Assembly: GCA_964020975.1 (NCBI GenBank)
Contig: OZ026627.1
Coordinates: forward strand, 36,078,533 to 36,142,532
Reading direction: 5' to 3'
From: Hermodice carunculata
Taxonomy: Eukaryota; Annelida; Polychaeta; Eunicida; Amphinomidae
DNA length: 64,000 nucleotides
In this document: one piece after another, positions 34,611 to 47,600 of the stretch
Layout: each line of letters begins with the position of its first letter
Numbering within the stretch: position 1 is the first letter of the stretch
Notes under the pieces: generated by a model
Databases searched by the model: none
What the model saw: only the letters and a program-made list of their open reading frames with translations
Told to the model about the DNA's origin: nothing
Program-made: the position numbers and the translations under genes

Positions 34611-36775
34611 TGCTCAGCTTATACGTCAGCTGAGCTTTTAGGAGGGTAGGCCACCCATCGTCCGTCCGTCGTCCGTCTGTCCGTCCATCCGTCCGTCCAC
34701 AATTCACATTTTCGACTTCTTCTCAAAAACCATCAGCCAGATCCACTTCAAACTTGGTGGGGATATGCCTTGGGTGGGTCTCTACCAAGTTTGTTCAAAT
34801 GGTCACGGTCCAGTGATTTTGGGATTTTAATGAATTTTCTGTTCTTTTTTGGGCAAATCTTAAAAAAATCTTCTTCTCCGAAACCGCTCCCCCAATTGCT
34901 TTGATATCACACAGGAACACTTCCTGAGACTCCTAGTTCTTAATTTTTCACCAGCTGGGGCTGCAATTTTTTCCATTTTTTTAACGAATTTTTGTGTGTT
35001 ATAGCTATTTTCGACTTCTTCTCCAGAACCGTCCCTCAGATTAAGCTGATACATGGTGGATATGTTCCTTGTAGAAGGGTCAAACAAAGTTGTTCACTAT
35101 GTGGGAATGCTGCAGATTCCTGATTTTTAACGATTTTTTCAATTCGGGTACTTATCGGTCAGTGCAGCTTTCCTATTGATTACTATGGCAGTCAATGGAC
35201 ATTCTAATGCTAATTCACATTTTGGACTTCTCCTCCAGAACCGTCATCCAGATTAACCTCAAACTTGGTGGCAATGTACCTTGGGTGGGATTCTACCAGG
35301 TTTATTCAAATTGTTATGCTGCAGTGATTTTTGGATTTTTAATGAATTTTTTGTTCTTTTTTGGACAAATGTTAAACAATCTTCTTCTCCAAAATCGCTT
35401 ATCCAATTGCTTTGATATCACACAGGAAGACACTTAGGGACTCCTAGTTCTTAATTTGTTCACCAGGTGGCGTTGCAATTTTTTTCTATTTTTTTATGAT
35501 TTTTTTTTTTTTTTTTTTTTGGTGTTCTATCTATTTTCGACTTCTTCTCCAGAACCGTCACTCAGATTAAGCTTAAACGTGGTGGATATGTTCCTTCTGG
35601 AAGGGTCCAACAATGTCGTTCACTATGTGGATTCCTGATGTTTAAAGATTTTTTCAATTCGGCTCCTTTTCGGTAAATGCACCTTTCCTATTGATTACCA
35701 TGTTAGTCAATGGGCATTCTAATGCTAATTTACATTTACTTCTTCTCCAAAACCGTCATCCAGATTTACTTCAAACTTGATGGGGAAGTACCTTGGGTGG
35801 GTGTCTGCCAAGTTTGTTCCAGTGGTCATGTTTCAATGTACTTTGAATTTTTTTATGATTCATTTCTTCAAAAATCTTTACATAAGTTTTAATAGGAAAG
35901 TTTAACATGGGAATTTCTTGTAATGGTTATAACTTGAATAATTTTGGCCAGATTTACTTCAAACTGAGTGGGGATGTGCCTTGGGTGGATCTCTACCAAG
36001 TTGTTCAAATTGTCACGCTCTATTGATTTTTGGATTTTTTATGATTTTTTTTTTTTTTTTTTTTTTTTGTTATTTTTCGGGGCAAACCTTAAAAACTCCT
36101 CTCCTCTGAAACCGCTCACCCAATTGCTTTGATATCGTACATAGACACTCCCAGGGACACCTAGTTCCCAATTTATGCACCAGGTGGCACTGAAATTTTT
36201 TCTAATTTTTAAAAGAATTTTTTGTATGGTTTTGCTTTTTTTCACTTGTTATGTATATATGGATACATGTATGTTCCTGTGAAAAGGATCAAACAAAGTT
36301 GTTTACTAGGTGGCACTGCTTTGGATTCCTGATTTTTAAGGATTTTCAAGTCAGGTACTTATCAGTCAATGCAGCTTTCCTATTGATTACTATGTAAGTC
36401 AATGGGTATTCTAATGCTAAAACACAGGATAAGTGACACGAAATTTACTGTTCAATTGATAACTTGAGATCTATTTTGAGTTAGTACCGTGATGCTGCAC
36501 ATGTTAATGTTTCTGAATGACGGTCATGCTTAGACAGTACATGAATGACCTTGACCTCGTTTCTGGGGTCACAGTGCAAGATACATGAATTTTACTGTTC
36601 AATTTAACTTGAGAACTACTTGAACCTTGATGTTGCACATGTAAGTGTTCTTGTATAAAGGTTAGACTTACTGAGAACATGGGTGACCTTGATCCTTTCC
36701 CAAGCTCATAGAGCTGCAAGTGTGATGAATGTCAAGATCAGCTGAGCATGGGCTGTTCACACAGCCCTCTTGTTT
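34611..36775. repeat. Complex tandem-block repeat element, about 2.2 kb
   Basis: It starts GCTCAGCTTATACGTCAGCTGAGC, passes through a CGTCCGTCC run (34667-34700), then repeats blocks starting CGACTTCTTCTCCAGAACCG at about 511-bp spacing (34706, 35217, 35728) with internal half-blocks (35008, 35527). Each carries AACTTGGTGGGGATATGCCTTGGGTGG-like text. It ends with TCAGCTGAGCATGGGCTG. No coding frame spans it. A second copy is at 44064-45960. The class is uncertain; it may be a non-autonomous DNA element. Confidence 0.7.
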
Positions 36776-37660
36776 ACACATTGTGATGTTTTCATTGAAT
36801 ATGGTAGAGCAATAACTCTGCGTTCTCTCATTGACCGCCATGTGGCGCTGCGGACAGCTTTCACCCGGGTATTCAATAGCGGGTCAACCTGAGTAGCGTT
36901 GCATACTACGATGTGTTAACGCATGGCGCAAACTGAGCGTTTTTCTTGGCGAATGAAATAACCAAGTGTAACTCATTATCATGATAATGTTATCATTAAT
37001 AAATACTTTTTGTAGAACGTAATGCAATCAAGGAATCAACGCAATACACATTGTTGTGGAGTTAATCACATTTGATTTTAATTTTAATTTAACTTTTAAC
37101 GCTACCTGCCGAATCCCCCCTTCCCCCAACACACACACACACACATACAGTAACACTGTAAAACTTCGGAATTCATCTACAATAACATATTCTGACGACG
37201 TTGTCTACTTGTCTTTATTTTTGACACAATGACAACACACCCGGCCAATAAAATACAATCGACTTTTTAATCTTAAAACGCGATGACCAATGTTGTTTTA
37301 TCCTACTCGATCCTCCATTATCGCGCGCGATGAACCCGGTCACATTAAATCCTTGCAACAGGAGTCTTACGAAATCCTCATGCTGTTGAGTCCATATCAT
37401 GTGCTATGTCAATAATTTTTTATATGTGGTCATTACATTATCTTAATAACTGTCGAAGAATATTCTTTATTATTGCATTTCTTTCGACCATTCACATAGT
37501 CGAGTGGCGCTACGCGGTCACCGCGGTTCAAATGGATTTTTCACTTTTTTAACACAACATACGAACAAATGCATTCATGCTCTGCTATAATACAATCTTA
37601 TCTTTCGTGTGTTAAAAATTTATTAGCAGATATTACGTGAAAAGGAACATTTTTGGCACT
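36776..37660. other. Intergenic, nothing recognised
   Basis: Unique-looking sequence with a short CA run at 37129-37145 and no exon with splice support. Confidence 0.35.
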
Positions 37661-37933
37661 TTGATTGCCGATACGTACAATGTTATCACAGTGTTTGCAA
37701 ATCCGCCGACCAATGTTCACCCGCAGGCGAGTACCCGGATGAAAGCGATGACTCGCGCCGTGCAGTGGAGGTTTCTGGAAACTTAAGAAACTGCCCTTCC
37801 GTATTGGAACAAAATTTTAAACGTGCACTGGTGCTTCTCTGTTCGCACAAGTGTCTGTGAAGAAATATAAAGGATTTGGACATTTGGACTAAGAAAACTG
37901 TACAAAGCGTGCCTGTGATCGACTGTTATAAAG
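37661..37933 (+). promoter_or_regulatory. Possible promoter and noncoding first exon
   Basis: A GC-richer patch with CCAAT (37709) and a TATA-like AAATATAAAGG (37864) is followed by a donor-like TTATAAAG/GTAACA at 37933. The arrangement would suit a short 5' UTR exon on the plus strand, perhaps an alternative start for gene D, but no partner exon was found. Confidence 0.2.
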
Positions 37934-39560
37934 GTAACACTGGTGATATATTTCATTGCAATGTTGAAGCAATGTTCCGTTTAAAAATGGATTAGCGACA
38001 TCGATATTGTGCTCGCATATTAGATCACGACTATATTTTCATAGAGAGGACGGCGATTTGTCAGTGGCAATGACCACTTCATTCTCTCAAACTACTCGCA
38101 TCAGTGCCCAGTACTTAAAAAAATCAATATAACAGTATCTTTATTTCCTTTTTTATGAAACAAAGGAGGAAATATACTGTAAAATGATACACTGTTCTTT
38201 CCCATTAAATGTTGGAATATTGCCATGTATTTGTCCCATATTTCGCATTTATATCCTATTCAGTTCATTTGACTCACAAATTCCAATAGACATAGACATG
38301 TATCATAAACATGTTATGAGCCCTCCTCTCTCACACAAGTTATGCTGTATGTAATAACAGATCCGAGTGTCAAATCCGCATCTTACACACACACACGTTT
38401 CATAGTGTTTATCATAAAAGCATTCTAGAACTTTTCTGTCGATTATTGATGTTGTGTTGAATATGCTTGTGGTAATTTCAACCATTATGGGTTTCACAAC
38501 ATAGCAATGTTAAATGAAATTTATTGTGTGGCGCAGTTACCTATTTGCATCCTCGCTGTATTTCCTTACTTACATTAGTGATGGTACATGTATAAATCGT
38601 GGAAATATAAACGCTATGAATTAGTGGTAAACACACGTTTAGCTGGAACTCTGTCTAAAATATTGAAAATAAAGCACGCCTGAAATGAGGAACACATGAA
38701 AATAATTAGATTCACAGCTTTCCCATCCATAAAACACACCCTATAGTTGCTATCCCTGTGTGTGAATCTCTAATATTTGACAACTTGTACATGTGCTTCG
38801 TAGTGTTACGAGGTGGCTTTACTTAGCACATCTTGTACCCACAAGACCCTCAATAACAGAAAGAAAAAGAAAAATACTGCCGTGAACATAACACAAAGAC
38901 AGAAACTTGTGTTTCAATACATATTCACTCACATAATACAAAATTTTAAAAAGGGGAAGCAGGTAGTTCGTCTTAAATGTCTGTGATTTTCTCGTGAAGT
39001 GGCGGGTCCTGTGTCCTGGCTTGTCCAGTCGACCTTTAGGCCGAAACTCAAAATCAAAGAGCAGTATCAGAAAAACAAATCATAAAACTTGGAACACTAT
39101 CTTGTGATTTGTGGGAAAACCCGACTTTAAATTGTAAAGGCGAAAACTGTGGTTTAGTTTTCAATTTTCTTACACCTGGTCTTACCAATCACCAAACATA
39201 AGAGAATTTAATTTAGAGGATTGTTGTGCAATCTTAAAAATAACAATTCACAAATATATCACACAAAACGCCACATTGGAGAGCTAACACCAGTTCTGAA
39301 AAGTATACTAACACTCGTCTCCTTGTGTCAAAAATGGCTATTTCAAACCTACATTATTCAATTGATGAACCGCACAAGATTAACAGAATACTTGTTGTAT
39401 GATAATATTGGAGCATACGGATGCTCAAAAATGGCCCATTTAGAAGCCAACATTAGTTAACTGGTGAATCATACCCAGATTCCCCAAATAAAAAGTGTGT
39501 GAGAGCTTAAAGGGGCTCAAAAATTACTTATCTGGAAGCCTACATTATCCAGGGTGAACC
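37934..39560. other. Intergenic, no gene recognised
   Basis: No exon-like frames with paired splice signals on either strand. Composition is ordinary AT-rich. Confidence 0.35.
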
Positions 39561-39830
39561 ATACATGAAGGGGGGTAAGGGGGGGGGGTTCAGTACGCTG
39601 GTACAGGTAATTATTTTTCTAGAGTACGTAGTACGGAAAATAAAAATCTTTCAAAATTTTGGATAGTATGAAGTACGTAACATAACAGGGCTTCCAGTAT
39701 GCCAGTACGGTCAATAAAAAGCCCCAGTACGCCAGTACGGGACACCCCGTACCCACCCTCATACATATGCACACCATTTGCAAAATATTGGAGCACGTAA
39801 AAGCTCTCCACAAGTCAATACTTACAATGG
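39561..39830. repeat. GTAC-rich repeat block
   Basis: A G-run, then several copies of CCAGTA(C/T)GCCAGTACGG and AGTACG words separated by 20-60 bp. Similar words (CCAGTGCGCTAGTAC) appear once near 9085. The two overlapping minus-strand frames across it are unlikely to be coding. Confidence 0.45.
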
Positions 39831-41030
39831 TAAACGCCAGGTCGCAGCTACAGCACTACCACTATAAACTTAACGTACACCCAGTTATCTCTGTGCAGAC
39901 AGACTGTCCCTGAAGCTTAATCCTACCCCCACTGTGACTGCCTTTGGCTTACTGAACCCATCAGGTAGGTACTTCTTGACTAATCAAAACTTAGGGAGGA
40001 GCGGCGATCACTCAACCACTTCCTGGCATGCTGACACTTGGCATTTAACCCTGTAACGTCCCAAAAGGGCTTTTGCTGCAACTTAAATCTGCAGCCACAG
40101 CATATTTTATACCACAGATTAACTGGCATGTTTTTTTAGTAATTAACACCTTACAATATAGTAGTAGGTATGAGAAGGGAGAAATACCTCATATTTGAGT
40201 TTTCAAATTAGCCTACTTTCTTGTTCCTGTAAAGTTGTGGCCGCTAATGTTCATCATTTTCCTTTTTGTCCACGCCGACAAACGCCCTTAAAAATGAACA
40301 TTGTTACACAAGGACATCGAAAAAGTCATCACAAACAAATTCATATTGTAGTATTTCTTTTAAAAATTTCATGTACAATGTTCATATCCGGTTGGTAACA
40401 ACCCGTCCATCTTTATATGAACCCATGTAATGCATTCCACCCCTAAAATTTACTGTACAGAAATAATGAATTATTATTCAATCAGCTGCAAAATGACATG
40501 CGTGTAATTGTCCATCTAATATCCACAACTGAACTTCATTGTTTTTGCGTGGGACGCAGTGCATTAGGCTTACATGTCATTTGGCGCTTCCGGGTCCACG
40601 CAACTTACACGGACACGTTCCAAAAAATCTGTCAGCCGCGTTTCATGTTAGCCTGAAAAAAAACACCTTTCAACGTTGTGTTTTTAAGTATGAAGTGACC
40701 CTGTGGTAAAATTCGGGCATGTCCCCTAGGATAGATTGCCAAAAGCATTATTTTTCCTGCTGTGGATGAAAAAAAACAAACAAAATGTTATGGAGGCCTC
40801 TCAAACACGTTCTACGCATGTCGCGGCAGCAACCGTTCATATTTTTGCGGCTGTACCTGTCACATGGTAAGACAATAAGGCAATGTTAAACACTGTCAGT
40901 GCTGATCACGAGAAAAGTCATGTTCGTCTGATGCATTGCAATGATTTCACATCCAAATCTCTCATAAATCGAACTTTCATTTCAGTGGCAGAAGGCTGAC
41001 CATTCCAGAAAAGATAAGAGTGGTCCAGGT
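39831..41030. other. Intergenic, no gene recognised
   Basis: Nothing with coding or structural support was found in this stretch. Confidence 0.35.
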
Positions 41031-41040
41031 CAACAGTTCA

Positions 41041-41290
41041 GTACGGAAGCCTATTAGCGCCAAGAAAAACAAAATGCCCCGTACGTACGGGATTCTTATG
41101 TCGTATGGGATAGTAAGTCGTACGCCCGAGATGGCAAGTCATTAGTGAAGGACACTAAGTCGCACACACGCGACAATACGACCTATTATGCTGCACGTAT
41201 GACTTACCATCTCATACGTCTAGATTTATCATGTACGTACGACATATATTATCTCGTACTTACGAGATTTTTTTCTCCTTGGCTTCCATG
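41041..41290. mobile_element. Palindrome-rich fold-back block with CGTAC words
   Basis: It begins GGAAGCC..CCAAGAAAAA and ends with the inverse TTTTTTCTCCTTGGCTTCC (41270-41288). Between these, TCGTACGT/ACGTACGA-type words and GAGAT/ATCTC pairs recur in both orientations. CpG density is unusually high. No coding capacity. Confidence 0.5.
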
Positions 41291-41464
41291 GTTTAGCAAT
41301 GAAGGAGTTAAAATAATATTTCAGATTTATCATGGGAGACGTTGTAAGCATTGTCTGTTTAAATTGATATGCAATATATGGCAAATGACATTTAAAATAT
41401 GTCAATAGAATTCATCCTATTTGAAATTGTTTTGATCCTATCAGTCACTTGTGAACTCTGGAAA

Positions 41465-41476
41465 CACACACACACA

Positions 41477-41571
<95 letters not shown>

Positions 41572-41586
41572 TAGAGAGAGAGAGAA
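41465..41586. repeat. (CA)n then (GA)n microsatellite
   Basis: A short CA run, then about 100 bp of GA with two interruptions near 41557 and 41571. The Arg-Glu and Ser-Leu repeat frames are artefacts. Confidence 0.97.
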
Positions 41587-43033
41587 CTGTGACAATATTT
41601 GATTGCTGCATCAACAGCGACAGTTTAACCAGCATGCCAGCGCTATTAGCAAGCTGGCAAACCGACACTGCAAATTGTCATTTCAGACGGGGTGAATTTA
41701 TGTAAGTACAATCAAATCCTCGATGCATGCATTACCCAAAACTGTGTTTACCACCGTCTGTGAAAATATGGCCATCCAGTAGGAAGTAAATAACGTACAA
41801 ATCATCCATCAAACAATTTGAAGGGAACTCGTGCCTCAGCAAATCGGAGGCAACTTTCCATTTCCAAATTAGTCCCACTAAGACTGGATGGGTGGCCATC
41901 ACAATATTTAAGTTTCCCTCGGAAGATCTAACAAGCTGTTATTCTTCTGTGCTATATAAATCTATATTATCTGAATATCAAAATGTATATGCATTATCAC
42001 AATAGACACAGTTTATGAATATTCTATCATGTCGAGTTCAGCAGGCTTACAAAGTGGTTCAGGCAAATTTACCAAAAATACCAAGTAAACGAACCATCAC
42101 ATAATATCGAATGCCATGCACAACATAAGCAAAAATTGACACATGAGTAAATTTTTAAAGATAATAAATATTTGACATTACGATGACATTATAATAATAG
42201 TTTGCATAATATACCTAATTCACGATCAATTACTTCCGGATATATCAGGAGGACGTATGGAACTGATAGGAATTAACGGTCGCCTTCTTCACTCACTGAC
42301 TTCGTGTTTATTTCGCTGTAAGGTTCATATGGAACACCTCTTCAGGCACAGCCCCCTACAATTTTCTCTGAAACTTACTTATTTAATGAAAATTGTAAAA
42401 AAGAGACTCAATGATAATGAACTCTACCATCATCCGGAAATATATGCAAATGCATAAAAAGTGCAGTAACATATTAAATAATATATTAATCATAAAACTG
42501 AGGACCCAAATAGGACTTATATGCATTTCACACCAGTTTGACTTGCATGTGATCTTCATGAATTGCTCTATAAGAAAAAAGTTCAGTTGGCTTTGCTTTC
42601 TTTTTCGTTTGTCAATTCACATTTGTTTCGTTTCTTTTTGCAAGAAAATACTTCACGCCGATATCAAACCGAAGCACTTACCACTTACTGAGGAAGACGA
42701 CCATTTGCACTGGAATGGGGTGGACAAGATCACTGGTCCGTTTCGCTTGCAATAATTACATTACAATGGAATTAATATATTTGTAACGTTGGTGTCTGCG
42801 CACTTGTTATCCCGTCTGTGTTTTCTGTGCTCTGTTCTGTCGTTGTGTTGTTATACCTTTCTTTCTGAAACCCTTATTATCAGCTCCCTTGACGAGAGAG
42901 TTTATATAAAGACCAGAAGTAATCCTGTTTTTGATAACCATCATGAACTGACTGACGATATTGAATACCACCTAACTTTCAGCAGCCTGATTCAATATAA
43001 TATTCAGCTAGCCTTTGGACCTGTACTTCTATG
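41587..43033. other. Intergenic, no gene recognised
   Basis: One exon-like frame at about 42645-42711 (ILHADIKP and on) was considered and set aside. Otherwise only AT-rich sequence. Confidence 0.35.
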
Positions 43034-43709
43034 TTAAGGTAATGTCCAACCAGTTTTGCATATTTTTGTTCATTTTCAGATTTTGAGACAAATATATATA
43101 TATATATATATATATACTTATAATGTTGACATAGTAGTCAATGGAGCGTGTTAACCCTTGATTATAGACAAAAGGTATTTGCACCAAAATGTCCAGTTCA
43201 TGTGGATATTTCTCTGTAACTAATCACCTGATTTTCATCAAATATAGACATATTTACTTTAAAAATTCTTTAGAGCGAAAGCCTACTACAGTTTTTCTAA
43301 AAAAGTAATTGTTCGTTTTAAATTTGTGCCAAAACTGCAGGGTCCATCAACTTGATCCATTTTGACAAAATCAGCCTAAATGCAATTTTGTATCACCATT
43401 GTTGAAAACAAAGACAGATGCAGTTATAAAAAATCCCTGATACGCTTTTGTTAAAACATTTATTGATATTATAACAACTCAAATTTGAGCAAATTATCTA
43501 AAACGTTTTTCAAGAAATATCCAAAATTATGCAAAAGCACATTTTACCCAAAACACCTTTGTTTATATAACAGCTTTAAATGTAGAGTTCCATGTTTAGT
43601 GCAGACAGATCCTCCAAAGCCTTGAGGTCAATAAGGTATATAGGTTTATTATATAGGAATGCACAATTGGTCAAGAAATGTTACTTTGGTAGATGGAACA
43701 TTACCTTAA
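43034..43709. mobile_element. Non-autonomous DNA element with TTAA ends
   Basis: TTAAGGTAATGTCCAACC at the left and its imperfect inverse (GATGGAACATTACCTTAA) at the right delimit 676 bp. The TTAA at each outer end fits a piggyBac-type target site. Interior is AT-rich with a (TA)n tract at 43091-43116, with no transposase. Confidence 0.65.
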
Positions 43710-44203
43710 AGGGTTACTTTCTTGCAAATGGACCCGATTTCGCTTAATTGCAATGATATGTGAGGCGAAATGGTCAAGGGTTACGGCCAACATCAATGTA
43801 ACATACATACATTCACATAGACTGTTATTTATGAAAGATCAGCCGGACACTGGACTCGAACAGAGAAAAATGAGTTGAAACATATTGATTCATTTATAGC
43901 ATGACAAAAGCCAGACTACCTTTACTGGTATCTTTCTGTCACAGAACTATTATTATATTAAAAAATATAAATAAGCGAAACTTGTATGTTGGGATGGTTT
44001 TCTTAAAGCATGTTAGCTTGCGTAAAATTCAATTTTATGCAGGTATTCTTCAACTTCTACCTCAGCTGACACGTCAGTCAGGTAAATCTATGACGTGGGT
44101 TGTCCGTAAAACTGTAAGTCACCCACCATTGACATTTTCGACTTCTCAAAACCGTCGTCCTCTTGAAACTTGGTGGGGATATACCTTGGGTGGATCTGTA
44201 TCA

Positions 44204-44205
44204 AT

Positions 44206-44300
<95 letters not shown>

Positions 44301-44358
44301 TTCATTTATTTATTCATTTATTCATTTACTTATTAATTTATCTATCTATCTATGTATG

Positions 44359-44392
<34 letters not shown>

Positions 44393-44540
44393 GTTAGTTA
44401 GCTAGCTAGCTAGTTGGTCAGTCAGTCAGTCAGTCTGTCAGTCAGTTAGTTAGTTTGTTTGTTTGTTTGTTTGTTTGATTGTTTGTTTGTTTGTTTGTTT
44501 GCTTGCTTGTTTGTTAGTTCGTTCATTCATTCATTCATTC
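44204..44540. repeat. Compound tetranucleotide microsatellite
   Basis: (TTTA)n of about 25 units, then TTCA, (TATC)n, TAGC/TAGT, (CAGT)n, GTTA, (GTTT)n with GCTT, and finally (TTCA)n, all in one 4-bp register or nearly so. The Leu-Phe-Ile-Tyr frames over it are artefacts. Confidence 0.93.
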
Positions 44541-45179
44541 TTCTCCAAAGCCGCTTAGCCAATCGCTTGGATATTGCAAAGAGAGTCTTTTTGGGACCCT
44601 TCGACCTTTCGGTTGCAACAGTAGCTGAATTTTTTCATTGTTTTAGCAAGAATTGGGGGTTTTTTTTAACAATATTTTCGACTTCTTCAAAACCGTCACT
44701 CTGATTGCGCGGAAACTTGGTGAAAATGTACCTGTTCAGAAAGGCCAAACATTGGGTGGTAATACTCCGGATCCCACGTTTGAATGATTTTTTTTCAAGT
44801 TCGCTACTAGCAGGTTAATGCGTACATTCGAATTTCTTACATGTACGTAAACGAGGATTGCCATGGTTATTTACATTCTCGACGTCTTCTACGAGACCGT
44901 CAACCAAATATACATGTACTTCAGACTTGGTGGGGATACGGTTTCGGTGGTTTTTACTGAGTTTATTCAAACGGTCGTGCTGCTGTAACGTGTTTCCCTT
45001 TAAGAGATAATGTGCTCAGGCGAACAAGGAAAGGTTGTTTTGATTTTGGCGGTAAAGAAAATACTGGAAAATTTGGTTTTGATTATGTATCGATTAACAA
45101 AGGAAATTGTTTGAACTAAACATTTTCCTCCGATGGTTATCACTTTGTTTACGTGATCAACATCAGCAACATTTTTTTC

Positions 45180-45775
45180 TCTAGCATATGTCAAAACGTA
45201 TCCTCCCGCACTTTTTTCAAAATTACGTACCTACAGAATATTTAAAAAAGAATACTGTATGGAAAACTACTTACTTTCTGTATTTAAATATGGCTTGGAC
45301 AAGTGTTTATCAAAAATTAAAACTTAGTAATCATGAATTACTCATCGAAATTGGCACATACAAAAACTAAAATTTGCGCGATAGATTATGTGTTCATTAC
45401 AATAAAAATTCAATTGAAGATAAGGAACATTTTTTGATAAATTGCCCACATTATAATATATTTCAAAGCGCGCTCGAAACTCCTTTCCAGTGCACCGAAG
45501 TGTCATTTTCTTTATCAACTGTGTTTTACCCTGGGAGGGTGCATGCACTGCCGAAGTGGCAGAGCACGTTTTCAAATTCATCAAACGGTCTGTTCTATTT
45601 CGTAAATCCGAACCCCCTGTTCTTAACGAGTTGAATCAGTCTCTGGTACATGTATACGATTTTTCTGTACACAGCGTATATAATGACGTGCTTTATAATA
45701 TACATTTAATATTGTAAGCCATGGACCCTGTAGGGGCATAAAGGCGCAATAAAGTATTCAAAGTACTTTTTCAGA
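45180..45775 (+). mobile_element. LINE C-terminal and 3' end, nested insertion
   Basis: SNHELLIEIGTYKN, then RDRLCVHYNKNSIEDKEHFLINCPHYN, match the zinc-knuckle-like C-terminus shared by many invertebrate LINEs (SNHxLxIExGRY..., CxxCNxxxIEDExHFLxxCPxY). A short tail reading SLVHVYDFSVHSVYND follows, then a 3' UTR ending GGCGCAATAAAGTATTCAAAG. A stop and a frame change interrupt it. Only the 3' part is present, as expected of a 5'-truncated retrotransposition into the surrounding repeat. Confidence 0.75.
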
Positions 45776-45960
45776 CATGTACTCTGAGGTTTTTTGAAAA
45801 AAAAAATCTTGAAAATCTTCTGCAGAACCACTTCGGCTAATTCGTTCGAATTTGCACAGGGACGATTCTGGGGACCCTTATAGTAAGGTGGGATTTATTA
45901 TAGGTTGAATGTCAAGGTCAGCTGGGACTGAGGACAGGCTGTTCACGCAGCTCCCTTGTC

Positions 45961-47460
45961 TGTGTGTTGCGATGATTTATCCATACTGCGTGCAGTTCGT
46001 TGATGTTTCGAAACATTCCGTCACATTGGCATTTCCGTAACATCAATTGTGCTCAGTAGTGTTAGTGGACCTCTGTTGCTGGAACAACCAATAATATTCG
46101 ACACACGTGAAGTATTTACTTGCTTTATCGGCACTCGCAACAACTACGGGTCCCTCATGTGAAACCGATGAAAATATCCCCCGTCCATTTTTCTCCAGGG
46201 TCAAACAATGAAAACATCCGTAGTAAATACAACAAACCATAAACGCTTTGTGAATTCCCAGTACAAAATCTTGGTGCTCGTCGCTGCACTTGAACATAAC
46301 ATTAACTATTGATCACTTGAATAAACATGTGGGCCTCAGGAAATCACACAGTGCAATGCCACTGTCGTAATCACGTTTTTTATTTATTTTATTTTTTTTT
46401 TTTGTGACGAGCCTTCTGTAATTGTGGCGTCTTTGAATATGCAAAAAAGGGCAGAACAGGTTCAACTTCTCACCGAATTGATACGGGTATTACCGCATAT
46501 ATAAGAAAAAAGTAATCAAAGTTTTAAATATATGTGATAATAATAAGTACTTCTTATCAATGTAAATATTTTTTCTTTTGTGGTTTTATATTTATCGACT
46601 GGGTTGTGGTAAAATTAGAACTGCACTGCCAAGAGTGTGATTTTGCAAGGTTTTATTCGCTCACAAATGTGAGGAGTTGGTATCTATTTTATATGATACC
46701 TGGCTGTTTCAGCTAACGAAAACACGTGCAAACTTAGATGCTCACGTTCATCATCCTCTTCCTCTTCATAATATTGGCACATGTATTAATAGCCCATATA
46801 AATCAGTCCTGAAGTCCATTAACCAAGTTCTACACTCTCTTCGACATCCTATTGGCTGATCCTTTTTTTTAAATTCAGGAATATATTCATATATGAATGC
46901 ACAATTTTTGCTAATACCCCCTTACATTCCTACCACTCTGTATCATTTGTATGTCATGCTGTTGTTATCTGAATATCACCCATTAACCTGCATTGTTTTA
47001 CCATTAATGTAAAAGGGGTATTTATTATGTTGATCTATTGTTTTTGCCAATTACGTATCTTTAAACGAAGGGACACGCAGAATTCTAAAAATTATATGCT
47101 CGTGCCATAGGCTACACCTGGGCCGTAGCATCATCAAAGTAAAATGAGATTTGTAAAGGCAAATACAGCAAAAGATCTCCAGGTGACGTGGAGAGACTGG
47201 TCTGTCTCGAGGACGACTCTTATAGGGAACAAAGGGGCAAATTCCCCCCGCCCAAGTATTAAAGGAATGAAGAACAACACAACCTGGAATTTGAATTGTA
47301 CATACCTAGCGAATAAATCGTTCAGTGAAATTGCTGTGGTGTGAGCAGCTTTGGGAGTATGTCGGATCTTTGAGCTGTCGTTTGACCAATTTTTTAAAAG
47401 TTTTTGATGTATTGGAGAAACAATTCGGTCCGAAGGTACATTTAGGCACGTAGTTTGTAC
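45961..47460. other. Intergenic, no gene recognised
   Basis: Minus-strand frames at 46043-46297 and 47306-47605 look weakly coding but lack acceptor sites or similarity. A T-rich run lies at 46377-46403. Confidence 0.3.
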
Positions 47461-47600
47461 ATGCATGTGCGTGTGTACGTATGTATGTATGATGTATATA
47501 TGTATGTATGTATGTATGTATGTACGTGCGTATGCATGCATGAATGTGTGTATTAATGTATGTATGTATGTATGTATGTATGTATGTATGTATGCGTGCA
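47461..47600. repeat. (TGTA)n-type microsatellite
   Basis: A TGTA/ATGT tetranucleotide tract with ATGC and GTGC interruptions. Confidence 0.93.

Larger units (their letters stand above)
44064..45960. repeat. Second copy of the tandem-block repeat, interrupted by a LINE
   Basis: It starts CAGCTGACACGTCAGTCAGG and contains TTTTCGACTTCTCAAAACCG, AACTTGGTGGGGATATACCTTGGG, CTTCTCCAAAGCCGCTTAGCC and GGGACCCTT, as in the 34.6-36.8 kb element. It ends TCAGCTGGGACTGAGG..GGCTGTTCAC near 45940. A compound microsatellite occupies 44204-44540, and LINE sequence splits the right part at 45000-45775. Confidence 0.65.

Noticed and set aside
42645-42711. Frame with ILHADIKP, resembling a protein-kinase catalytic loop
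   Set aside because: Only about eight residues fit; the text after it (KHLPLTEEDD) does not resemble a kinase, and no other kinase motif is nearby. Probably chance.
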